DNA from: an uncultured Collinsella sp.
Lineage (GTDB): Bacteria > Actinomycetota > Coriobacteriia > Coriobacteriales > Coriobacteriaceae
Assembly (NCBI GenBank): GCA_900766165.1
Contig: CAAFUK010000059.1
Span: 1 to 16,485, forward strand
Length of the DNA stretch: 16,485 bases
Direction: 5' to 3'
Shown in pieces: positions 6,507-13,011 of the stretch. The translations under genes were made by a program, and so were the position numbers. Below the pieces are notes generated by a model. That model did no database searches. It was not told where the DNA came from and saw only the letters and a list, made by a program, of their open reading frames with translations. How positions within the stretch are numbered: position 1 is the stretch's first letter; each line of letters begins with the position of its first letter.

Positions 6507-7718
6507 CTAAAGAGAGAACAAGCGAGCGGTAACCGTCTCGGGAATTCCCTGGCTGTTACGCACCGTTGCGTACGTTAAGAACGAATTCGATTTACCCGCC
6601 GTAGCAGGATAATCGCCATACTCCAAGGCTCGATCGGGCGACAGAAGCGAGCCGTAGGTCTTAGCCGAAGTGTCAATCAGAAAATGCGACGCCTGAACTT
6701 TAACCAGGTATTTATTTTTCCTTCCCGCAGCGCACGCGAGCGGCTCACGCGAAAGGAAGAGGTACGGCCCGCCCTCGTTACCGATATAGGTGCCCATATT
6801 GCCCAGGCTGCCCACACCGCTATACGTCGCCTCAATGGAGAACACGAAGGTGTCTCCCATATACACGGCCTCGAAAGGCGAAACCGACGAAGGAAGCACC
6901 AGCTGAGCTCGCTTCGTGTTGTTGCCGTCAGTCAGGTCAATCGCCGTCATACCGTAATAGACGCCCTCATCATTGTGCACGCGGGGCGAGATGGTCAGGA
7001 TGCCGTCGCTCACACGCGGGGCGGATGCGAAGCGGCCCGTTGACTTCCAAATAGTCTCAGGCTTGGACTCGCTGGGCGACTGACGGTAGCAGTACGAATC
7101 GTTACTCGTCTTGGTGCCGCCGGACGAAGGCATCTTATACCAGATGACCGACGACCCATACGCTGTGAAGAGCGGCGGATCGTAGTTTTCGCCGCCGCGG
7201 TCGAGCTCGACAGCGTTGCCGGTAAGGGAGGAGCCTGCAAGGTTTTGCGCATAGAGTTTCCAAGACGCATTGGCAAAGTTCATCTCGACCCATGCGAACA
7301 CGCCATCACCCGCGCGAACGTCGTAAAACGCATAACCGGTTCCCTCAATGGGATCCTCGATAAGTGTGGTAAGCGAGCCATCGCCCAGGTTGAGCACACC
7401 AAGCGTATTGGCATGCAGGGCAGAAGCAGGCGCCATCATCGCGGCAGCGTAGTCGCCATCGCAGTAGTACAGCAGCGTGCCCAGCGGCAGCGTCCACGAG
7501 GCCGCGGGCTCAAGATCGATATCGACAGCTTCGTACTCATCAGTGATCGAGACAATCTTCGAATCGTCCTTGATAACCTGCGGCTCGCCAGCGGCGTCAT
7601 CACTCGTGCCCGTTTTTTTCGAGCAACCGGCCAGTACGGCAGCAGCACCGGTAGCGGCGCCACCCAGCACAAAACCTCGACGCGTTATTCCATTCTTAAA
7701 GCGATCAGCGATGCTCAT
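6507..7718 (-). CDS. Tat-exported lipoprotein, probable beta-propeller
   Basis: The 403-residue protein begins with a twin-arginine signal (TRRGFVLGG, Arg13-Arg14), a hydrophobic stretch and a lipobox VLAGC with Cys32, so it should be folded in the cytoplasm, exported by Tat and lipid-anchored on the outer face of the membrane. The mature part is rich in short beta-strand-like repeats with aromatic and Gly/Asp turns (for example GDGVFAWVEM, SSVIWYKM, DGILTISPRV, GDTFVFSIEA), suggesting a TolB- or WD-like propeller. That fold is an inference and no enzyme motif is seen. The frame extends upstream to 7772, but the ATG at 7718 overlaps the preceding stop codon as TAATG, indicating translational coupling to the TSCPD gene. 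Export by Tat hints at a bound cofactor or rapid folding. Confidence 0.88.
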   Translation of the reverse strand: MSIADRFKNGITRRGFVLGGAATGAAAVLAGCSKKTGTSDDAAGEPQVIKDDSKIVSITDEYEAVDIDLEPAASWTLPLGTLLYYCDGDYAAAMMAPASALHANTLGVLNLGDGSLTTLIEDPIEGTGYAFYDVRAGDGVFAWVEMNFANASWKLYAQNLAGSSLTGNAVELDRGGENYDPPLFTAYGSSVIWYKMPSSGGTKTSNDSYCYRQSPSESKPETIWKSTGRFASAPRVSDGILTISPRVHNDEGVYYGMTAIDLTDGNNTKRAQLVLPSSVSPFEAVYMGDTFVFSIEATYSGVGSLGNMGTYIGNEGGPYLFLSREPLACAAGRKNKYLVKVQASHFLIDTSAKTYGSLLSPDRALEYGDYPATAGKSNSFLTYATVRNSQGIPETVTARLFSL

Positions 7719-7981
7719 TAGGCGATCTCTGCGCGAGCGGCCTCGATAGCGCGCGTAAGCTGATCGGCGCAAGAGGTCTTTTTCATACCGCAGGTATTAC
7801 CGGCGAGAACCTCGATTACGCGATCGGCGGGAGCGCCCTCGACCAGCCTGGAGATGGCCTTGAGGTTGCCATCGCAGCCGCCAGTAAACTCGACGCCCAG
7901 CACCTTGCTGCCATCGTCAGAGAGATTGAGGTGAATATTGCGAGAGCATACACCCTGAGGCTTGTAGTCAAAACTAATCAT
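7718..7981 (-). CDS. TSCPD-domain small protein (TIGR03905-like)
   Basis: An 87-residue protein resembling the TSCPD-domain family (TIGR03905), a module also found at the C-terminus of some vitamin-B12-dependent ribonucleotide reductases. Four cysteines, Cys12 (GVCSR), Cys36 (GGCDGNL), Cys64 (NTCGMK) and Cys71 (TSCADQL), fit a metal-binding or redox site; here the name-giving TSCPD reads TSCAD. The stand-alone protein has no established function. The ATG at 7981 has GAGGGGA about 6 nt upstream, within the loop of a small hairpin (7982-7996). The stop codon overlaps the start of the Tat lipoprotein by one base, so the two form a unit. That pairing links a probable cytoplasmic metal-binding protein with an exported one, but no joint role can be shown. 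Confidence 0.88.
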   Translation of the reverse strand: MISFDYKPQGVCSRNIHLNLSDDGSKVLGVEFTGGCDGNLKAISRLVEGAPADRVIEVLAGNTCGMKKTSCADQLTRAIEAARAEIA

Positions 7982-7996
7982 TGAGATCCCCTCTCA
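7982..7996 (-). promoter_or_regulatory. Hairpin presenting the ribosome-binding site of the TSCPD gene
   Basis: On the minus strand TGAGA and TCTCA form a 5-bp stem around the loop GGGGA, which is the core of the Shine-Dalgarno sequence. The stem ends directly before the start codon. It may expose or tune the ribosome-binding site, but so short a stem can occur by chance. Confidence 0.3.
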
Positions 7997-8094
7997 GAAA
8001 GAAATTTCAGACGTCTATTATCCCCGCCTGGACCGGCTTATTATCGCAAGCACCGATTCAACATCCTACGATGCTTGGACTGGTGGGGGCAAGA

Positions 8095-9894
8095 TTAGCA
8101 GTCCGCACCCTGTACGTGGACCATGCGCTTCTCACGATACATATTGTGGTCGGCGACGCGATATACATCGGCCAGCGTATTTCCAGCCGTCTCGACGGTC
8201 GCCACGCCAATCGATGCGCTGACCGTCAGGGTCTCATCGCTTACCGCGGCAAGACCGAGACGAAGGTCCTGTTCCAGCCCGAGCGCAGACTCGTTGTCAG
8301 TATGGGGGCAAACCAGCAAAAACTCGTCGCCGCCAACGCGCATCGGCAGGTAATCCGCACCAGCCACCCGCCGCAGCACGGACGCCGTCCGTCGCAGCAG
8401 CTCATCCCCCATCTCGTGACCATAGATGTCGTTGGTCCGCTTGAGATAATTACAGTCCATCATAATCACGCTCACCGGCAAGTCCTCGTTTACCAGGCTA
8501 TCTCCACGCGATTCAAGATAGTTGCGGTTGCGAAGCCCCGTCAGTTTATCTTGGTATGACAGCTCCTCGGCATGCTTGACCATCGATATGTTGTGCGTCG
8601 CCACGACAACCGACTCCAGCCGGCCTTGCTCATCGCGATGCTGGGGGACAACCTGTAGCGAGTACCAAGCGCCTCGACAATCTCGCACCTCGGCAGCCAA
8701 GTATGGTACGCCCTCCATACGTTCACGAAGCGTACTTATATCTACGAGTCCCACAACCGCTTCGCGGCTTTCGGGGCTCACGATATCCCGGCAGACTGTG
8801 TCCATAAAGTCATATGCCTCGTTGTGCTCGGCGAATATCTTCGCTATCGCCGGCGACATATTGATTCCCTCGATCTCGAGGGTGTCGAGATGCAAAAGGA
8901 AGGTCGAATCGTAGATGGCGCTTATGGCATTGATAATGCCGAGCTGTTTATCCTTTTCGACTAAATTGCGGTGGTCAACGATATTTCGAGCCAACAGCAC
9001 CACGACCCAAAACGCGAGGCACACCAAGACGCCGACGGCGACAAATGAAATCCTGTCAGACATGACCTCAGATTTGGGATAGAGCGCAAACAGGCGGTAG
9101 TCCTTATATGCCGCACGCACGGCATACCATTTGTCTCCTCGATATTCGATGCGCGTCAGGCCGTCTTCTTTCCACTCAACTCCTGTACTGGTGAGGAGTC
9201 GGGCGAGCGACACGTCAGCATCGGCACTGTTGGATGAGACAATCTCCGCATCCTCCATAACAAGCACCATGGGACTTTGGTGGAAGGTGTTGTTCGCAAG
9301 CACATCGGCTATGGCATATGAATAGTCATCCGCCGTATCGGGAACAAATGAGCGGTATGCCAGGGCAACGCCGTCGCCATACGGAACAGCACAGACGGCA
9401 AACACAACACCACGGCGCTCGACGACAGTTGAGTAGGACACTTTGGAACCTTGATACATCGATGTGACCGGCGAACATGCCAGCTCCTCTCGCCACAACA
9501 TGAGCGGATCGCGACCATCGATGTCGTAGTGGGCGGCCATATGACCGTCGGAGTCCATGACCATCAACCCCGAAAGGTTCTCGGCATGGACAAATTGCTC
9601 GATAAGGTCGTTGTTAACCTCAACGCGATCAGAGGACAGGAACGTCGCAAACGATTCGACCGCGGCGAGCAAATCGTGCGTCTCCTCGGTTTTTCTCCCC
9701 TGTTCGTAGCGGTCATATTTTTCGCAAGCGTTTTCCAAAAACACCATGGTTTCTTGGCCAAACCCAAGCGTTTTTTCGAGGCAGCGATGGGTTCCAACCG
9801 CATACAACAGGCCTAATAAGACAGCGCTGACAATAACGCCGACAGCTATGACGGTCAGAGTCTTTCGACGCAAGCGGTGCTTGTCATTTGTCAT
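8095..9894 (-). CDS. Membrane-bound diguanylate cyclase with periplasmic sensor domain
   Basis: This 599-residue protein should make cyclic di-GMP from two GTP. TM1 is at about residues 12-33. An extracellular sensor domain of about 245 residues follows (possibly a Cache fold; not certain), then TM2 (283-302), a PAS-like region (about 315-440, ending VVVATHNISMVKHAEEL) and the GGDEF domain (445-590). The latter starts with the usual SYQDKLTGLRNRNYLE and has an intact active site RVGGDEF (521-525) and the DxNxLKxxND substrate block (480-489). The product-inhibition RxxD site expected just before the GGDEF loop is not recognisable. No EAL or HD-GYP domain is attached. The ATG at 9894 has AAGGAG 7 nt upstream and overlaps the stop codon of the binding-protein gene as ATGA; the longer open frame to 10008 merely runs through that gene. 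Confidence 0.93.
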   Translation of the reverse strand: MTNDKHRLRRKTLTVIAVGVIVSAVLLGLLYAVGTHRCLEKTLGFGQETMVFLENACEKYDRYEQGRKTEETHDLLAAVESFATFLSSDRVEVNNDLIEQFVHAENLSGLMVMDSDGHMAAHYDIDGRDPLMLWREELACSPVTSMYQGSKVSYSTVVERRGVVFAVCAVPYGDGVALAYRSFVPDTADDYSYAIADVLANNTFHQSPMVLVMEDAEIVSSNSADADVSLARLLTSTGVEWKEDGLTRIEYRGDKWYAVRAAYKDYRLFALYPKSEVMSDRISFVAVGVLVCLAFWVVVLLARNIVDHRNLVEKDKQLGIINAISAIYDSTFLLHLDTLEIEGINMSPAIAKIFAEHNEAYDFMDTVCRDIVSPESREAVVGLVDISTLRERMEGVPYLAAEVRDCRGAWYSLQVVPQHRDEQGRLESVVVATHNISMVKHAEELSYQDKLTGLRNRNYLESRGDSLVNEDLPVSVIMMDCNYLKRTNDIYGHEMGDELLRRTASVLRRVAGADYLPMRVGGDEFLLVCPHTDNESALGLEQDLRLGLAAVSDETLTVSASIGVATVETAGNTLADVYRVADHNMYREKRMVHVQGADC

Positions 9895-10763
9895 GATTCC
9901 GCTCCTTGCCCGCCCGTCGTCGCTCCTGCCTTGTAATTGTCCACAATGCGCTCTATCGTGCCGTCTCGATCCATGTCGAACAGCGCGGTATTGAGGTTTT
10001 TGACGCACTCTCCCTCATAGGCAACATCAAATGCAACGCCCAGGTCAACCGTCATAACGTTGTCGGCAAACACACGATAAACGCCGGGATACTGGGCGAC
10101 GAGTCGATCAAGCGATTGAACGTCCGCCATCCAACAGTCGACATACCCTTTGGCGAGGGCGGCTTTGCAGAGCTCGGCAGAACCATACGATTTGATTTGC
10201 ACGTCCGGCGAGATTTCCAGATCCCCTGCGAGCAATCGGCGTTCGCTCACCGAGCCCGCAATCACCGCGATGGTCTTGCTTCCATCGAGATGCGCCAAGG
10301 ACGTGATGCCACTCGTTTTCTTGGCGGCAACCGAGACCGTCACGGTTAGATACGGCTCGGTCCAGTAATACTTATCCTCGCGATAACAGGGAGAATAATC
10401 ACACCACAGGCAATCGATATCACCGTTTTTGAGCAGCCGGTCGCGATCGTTCCAGTCAATATCGACAAACTGCGGCTTGAGCCCCGCACGCTCACACGCC
10501 TCGCGGGCGATATCGATATCGATACCGGCGTAATCGCCCGTGGTATCGACATACACATAGGGGTCGTTATCCGTAACGCCAATTTTGAGCACAGGGAGAT
10601 CCTCGTCAGCTGCATTCGGCGAGGAAGAACTATTTCGATCGGTATACGTCAGGACGGCCGTACAGGCAGCAACAAGCACTATGAGCACGAACGAGGCGAT
10701 GGCGACTCGTTTGATACGTCTGGGCACGCGCCTCTTTTCATCGAAATAGCAGTAGAGGTTCAT
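9891..10763 (-). CDS. Extracellular solute-binding protein, family 3 (amino-acid type)
   Basis: The 290-residue protein has a basic N-tail, a hydrophobic segment (about 19-38) with a possible lipobox LVAAC (Cys34), and then a family 3 solute-binding fold: LKIGVTDNDPYVYVD, GYxxDI-like DYAGIDIDIAREACERAGL, DIDCLWCDYSPCYREDKYYWTEPYLT, and a second lobe ending in DNVMTVDLGVAF and ALFDMDRDGTIERI. Such proteins usually bind polar amino acids. No ABC permease or ATPase is nearby; instead the stop overlaps the diguanylate cyclase start (ATGA), so a sensing role feeding the cyclase is more likely than transport (inference). Seven cysteines lie beyond the lipobox, including CLWC (118-121). The ATG at 10763 has only a weak ribosome-binding site (CCGG); the frame is open upstream to 10931, but that would run through the purB terminator. 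Confidence 0.88.
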   Translation of the reverse strand: MNLYCYFDEKRRVPRRIKRVAIASFVLIVLVAACTAVLTYTDRNSSSSPNAADEDLPVLKIGVTDNDPYVYVDTTGDYAGIDIDIAREACERAGLKPQFVDIDWNDRDRLLKNGDIDCLWCDYSPCYREDKYYWTEPYLTVTVSVAAKKTSGITSLAHLDGSKTIAVIAGSVSERRLLAGDLEISPDVQIKSYGSAELCKAALAKGYVDCWMADVQSLDRLVAQYPGVYRVFADNVMTVDLGVAFDVAYEGECVKNLNTALFDMDRDGTIERIVDNYKAGATTGGQGAES

Positions 10764-10791
10764 TTTATTACCGGGGGCTGCCGCAGCAACG

Positions 10792-10824
10792 AAAAAAGCG
10801 CCTCGCCCAAGATGGGCAAGGCGC
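10792..10824 (-). terminator. Rho-independent terminator of purB
   Basis: An 11-bp stem with one G-U pair (10798-10808 with 10814-10824, 5-nt loop) is followed on the minus strand by TTTTTT (10792-10797). It lies 43 nt past the purB stop codon and only 28 nt before the start codon of the binding-protein gene. Confidence 0.93.
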
Positions 10825-10867
10825 CAATGGTTGGAAAGCATCCGCAAGCGGTCGAATTGGGTCGACC

Positions 10868-12214
10868 CTACTCGAAGTTCAGCTGCTCCAGACGGTCGAA
10901 GACCGTATCGATACGAGTGAGGAAGTCCCACGGATCGAAGATCTCGTCGAGCTTCTCCTGGCTGACGGTGCAGCGCGGATCCGCCTCGAGGCGCTCCTTA
11001 AAGGTGGGACCGGAGACGCAATCCTGCACCTCGTGCCAGGTTGCCATAGCGTTCTCCTGCACGATGGCGTAAGCGTCCTCGCGGGTAATACCCGTGTCGA
11101 CGAGAGCCAACAGCACCTTGGAAGAGAAGATGAGGCCGCGGGTCTTGTTGAGATTGGCCATCATGCGCGCCGGATACAGCTGCAGGCCATCGATAACGCG
11201 AATGAGGCACTGGAACATGTGGTCAAGGGCGATGAAGCTATCGGCCTGGGCGACGCGCTCGGCAGAGGAGTGCGAAATGTCGCGCTCGTGCCACAGGGCA
11301 ACGTTGTCGAAGGCGACCTGGGCGTTGGACTTGACGATGCGCGAAAGGCCGCAGACCTTCTCCATAGTGATGGGGTTGCGCTTGTGCGGCATGGCGGAGC
11401 TGCCCTTTTGACCCTTGCGGAACGGCTCCTCGGCCTCGAGCGTATCGGTCTTCTGCAGGTTGCGAACCTCGGTCGCAATGCGCTCGCAGGTAGCTGCCGT
11501 GGTAGCGAGCACGCCGGCAAGGTAGGCGTGGTGGTCACGGCTGATGACCTGCGTAGACAGCGGATCGTGAACCAGACCAAGGTGCTCGCAGACATACTCC
11601 TCCACGAACGGCTCGATGGAGCTGTACGTGCCGACAGCGCCCGAGATGGCACCGAAGGCGACGTTCTTACGGGCGTCCTCAAGACGGTCCAGATCGCGCT
11701 TGAGCTCCCAGGCCCAAGAGCCAAACTTCATACCGAAGGTCATCGGCTCGGCATGGATGCCATGAGTACGGCCGGCGCAGAGCGTGTTGCGCTCCTCGAA
11801 GGCGCGACGCTTGCAGATCTCGCCGAGCTTCTTGACGTCCTCGATGATAAGGTCGCAAGCCTGAGTGAGCTGATAGCACAGAGCCGTATCACCCAGGTCG
11901 GAGCTGGTCATGCCGTAGTGAACCCAGCGGCTGGGCTTGGGCTCGCCCTCGGGAACGTCGGCATCGATATACTCCTTCATGTTGGTCAGGAAGGCGATGA
12001 CGTCGTGGCGCGTGACTTCCTCGATCTCGTCGACCTTTGCCTTCTCGAAGTTGGCGTGGTCGCGAATCCACTGGGCTTCGTCTTTGGAAATACCGATCTT
12101 GCCGAGCTCCGCCTGGGCCTCGCAGGCCAGGACCTCGATCTCCTGCCAAATGGCGTACTTGTTCTCGAGGGAGAAGATGTGTCCCATCTCCGGGCGGGTA
12201 TAGCGATCGATCAT
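10868..12214 (-). CDS. purB: Adenylosuccinate lyase
   Basis: PurB splits SAICAR to AICAR and adenylosuccinate to AMP, releasing fumarate in both reactions, so it serves late IMP synthesis and AMP synthesis. The 448-residue cytoplasmic protein carries the fumarase/aspartase superfamily signature GSSAMPHKRNP (271-281), the flexible catalytic loop, plus TSSDLGDT (103-110) and GRTHGIHAEP (148-157), which includes the candidate general-acid His. Length and all motifs are normal. The ATG at 12214 has AAAGGAG 5 nt upstream. Its own terminator and a probable -10 box (12259-12264) make it a single-gene unit. The upstream region holds the tRNA-Gly repeat island, whose nearest repeat ends only about 100 bp before the start codon. 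Confidence 0.97.
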   Translation of the reverse strand: MIDRYTRPEMGHIFSLENKYAIWQEIEVLACEAQAELGKIGISKDEAQWIRDHANFEKAKVDEIEEVTRHDVIAFLTNMKEYIDADVPEGEPKPSRWVHYGMTSSDLGDTALCYQLTQACDLIIEDVKKLGEICKRRAFEERNTLCAGRTHGIHAEPMTFGMKFGSWAWELKRDLDRLEDARKNVAFGAISGAVGTYSSIEPFVEEYVCEHLGLVHDPLSTQVISRDHHAYLAGVLATTAATCERIATEVRNLQKTDTLEAEEPFRKGQKGSSAMPHKRNPITMEKVCGLSRIVKSNAQVAFDNVALWHERDISHSSAERVAQADSFIALDHMFQCLIRVIDGLQLYPARMMANLNKTRGLIFSSKVLLALVDTGITREDAYAIVQENAMATWHEVQDCVSGPTFKERLEADPRCTVSQEKLDEIFDPWDFLTRIDTVFDRLEQLNFE

Positions 12215-12258
12215 AGCGGCTCCTTTTTGGTTATTGGCACGTTGGTCGTAACTCGACT

Positions 12259-12264
12259 ATTGTA
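12259..12264 (-). promoter_or_regulatory. Probable -10 box of purB
   Basis: TACAAT on the minus strand matches five of six -10 consensus bases and would start transcription near 12252, giving a leader of about 38 nt. No clear -35 box is found 16-18 bp upstream, so the promoter may need an activator or rely on other contacts. Confidence 0.4.
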
Positions 12265-12275
12265 CCGTGCGCAGG

Positions 12276-12296
12276 TGCCCGTATGAGCTACGGGCA
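12276..12296. repeat. Perfect 7-bp inverted repeat upstream of purB
   Basis: TGCCCGT and ACGGGCA flank a 7-nt loop. There is no T-run on either side, so it is not an obvious intrinsic terminator. It lies where a purB -35 box would be expected and just before the repeat island, so it may be an operator or the last hairpin of the island. Confidence 0.4.
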
Positions 12297-12316
12297 TCAA
12301 CCTAACATTTTGAGAT

Positions 12317-12368
12317 TGGAGCGGGCAACGGGACGTCCGCGTATTTGCTTCGCAAATCCGCACCGGCT
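12317..12368. repeat. 52-bp direct repeat, copy 1, carrying the tRNA-Gly 3' end
   Basis: These 52 bp are identical to 12448-12499. The first 18 (12317-12334) equal the last 18 nt of tRNA-Gly, CCA included, in the same orientation as the real gene (12640-12657). The rest contains the hairpin ATTTGC/GCAAAT (12343-12357). The two copies are separated by 79 bp of unrelated sequence. Confidence 0.9.
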
Positions 12369-12447
12369 ACGGTCGATCTCCTCGGATTCACGGAGACGAT
12401 GGGGAAGACTTTGTTGAATTGGCCGTCCCAAGGTCTCCCGCGCTCGA

Positions 12448-12499
12448 TGGAGCGGGCAACGGGACGTCCGCGTATTTGCTTCGCAAATCCGCACCGGCT
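12448..12499. repeat. 52-bp direct repeat, copy 2, carrying the tRNA-Gly 3' end
   Basis: Identical to 12317-12368. As in copy 1, identity to tRNA-Gly stops at the edge of the T-loop (12465). This copy is continuous with the hairpin cassette that follows toward the tRNA gene. Confidence 0.9.
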
Positions 12500-12590
12500 T
12501 CAGGCGCCTGCCGGCGCCTTCGCCTGCTCGCTACAAACGCTTTGCGTTTGTTTTACGCTCGCACCCTGGCGGGTTCGAGTCCCGGCGCTT
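12500..12590. repeat. Hairpin cassette downstream of tRNA-Gly
   Basis: The stretch holds the hairpins AGGCGCC/GGCGCCT (12502-12519) and CAAACGC/GCGTTTG (12534-12550), then a free T-arm-like sequence GCGGGTTCGAGTCCCG (12569-12584). That 16-mer matches the sense strand of the tRNA-Gly T-arm and so is inverted relative to the 52-bp repeats. The order and the blocks TGCTTCGCA (in 12448-12499), AAACGC..GCGTTT and the CGGGTTCGA core match the cassette beside tRNA-Lys (847-950). No coding signal is seen. Confidence 0.75.
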
Positions 12591-12595
12591 TATTG

Positions 12596-12628
12596 AAAAA
12601 AGCACGGCACCGTGATGGTGCCGTGCTT
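12596..12628 (-). terminator. Rho-independent terminator of tRNA-Gly
   Basis: A 12-bp perfect stem (12600-12611 with 12617-12628) is followed on the minus strand by a run of T residues starting within the stem end (12596-12601). It lies 12 nt past the encoded CCA. Confidence 0.92.
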
Positions 12629-12639
12629 GTGCTTCTAGC

Positions 12640-12714
12640 TGGAGCGGGCAACGGGACTCGAACCCGCGAGTGTCAGCTTGGGAAGCTGATGCCTTACCAC
12701 TTGGCGATGCCCGC
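12640..12714 (-). tRNA. tRNA-Gly (anticodon CCC)
   Basis: A complete cloverleaf: acceptor GCGGGCA/TGCCCGC, anticodon stem TCAGC/GCTGA closing the loop TTCCCAA (anticodon CCC), T-arm GCGGG-TTCGAGT-CCCGT with one G-U pair. The discriminator is T and CCA is encoded (12640-12642), unlike the tRNA-Lys in this window. It has its own promoter and terminator. Its last 18 nt occur twice more downstream. Confidence 0.96.
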
Positions 12715-12727
12715 TTGTGTGTTGGCT

Positions 12728-12757
12728 AGTATAACGCGGTTGTCTTGTTCGATACAA
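12728..12757 (-). promoter_or_regulatory. Promoter of tRNA-Gly
   Basis: On the minus strand TATACT (12728-12733) is a strong -10 box, with TTGTAT (12752-12757) 18 bp upstream as a partial -35. Transcription would begin about 7 nt before the mature tRNA at 12714. Confidence 0.65.
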
Positions 12758-13011
12758 GGGTGTCGATGCTTGTTTTAGCTGTGGAGAATCGTCTGAAAAA
12801 CAGTCCAATTGTGGAGACAGGGACCTCTGGTGTCCTTATTTCACCATCTTTTACCTGCGGTTTTATTTGATTGTTCCATATGAACCCAATTTGTCGGAAA
12901 TCGGGCAAGCTTTTGGTCAGCTTCCGGTACTTACCCGCATGAACCTCGGGGGTAGCCTCGTCCCAAGCGCCGCAGCCTCCCCGTGCGGCGCACGAGGGAT
13001 AAGGAGCAGCC
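12758..13011. other. Divergent intergenic region between tRNA-Gly and the adhesin gene
   Basis: About 250 bp with lower GC than the flanks must hold the adhesin promoter. No convincing -35/-10 pair was found. Two TGTGGAGA octamers start near 12780 and 12810; the second leads into a short inverted repeat GGAC..GTCC (12821-12835), which looks like a REP-type remnant. A near-palindrome GTTCcATATGAAC lies near 12875-12887. A minus-strand open frame of 131 codons spans the region but starts inside the adhesin signal-peptide coding region without a ribosome-binding site, and is judged spurious. Confidence 0.5.

Noticed and set aside
10764..10931. Longer N-terminus for the solute-binding protein, starting at 10931.
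   Set aside because: It would be translated through the purB terminator and part of purB, and would push the signal sequence more than 70 residues inward.
12317..12334. The 18-nt copy of the tRNA-Gly 3' end, starting TGG, looks like a retroviral primer-binding site.
   Set aside because: No reverse transcriptase or long terminal repeats are seen, and the equivalent tRNA-Lys copy includes 8 nt of DNA outside the tRNA, which favours recombination over priming.
12317..12499. CRISPR-like direct repeats.
   Set aside because: Only two repeats with a 79-bp spacer, containing tRNA sequence, and no cas genes.
12345..12778. Plus-strand open frames across the tRNA-Gly island.
   Set aside because: They consist of repeats, terminator and antisense tRNA; coding appearance comes from the GC-rich hairpins.
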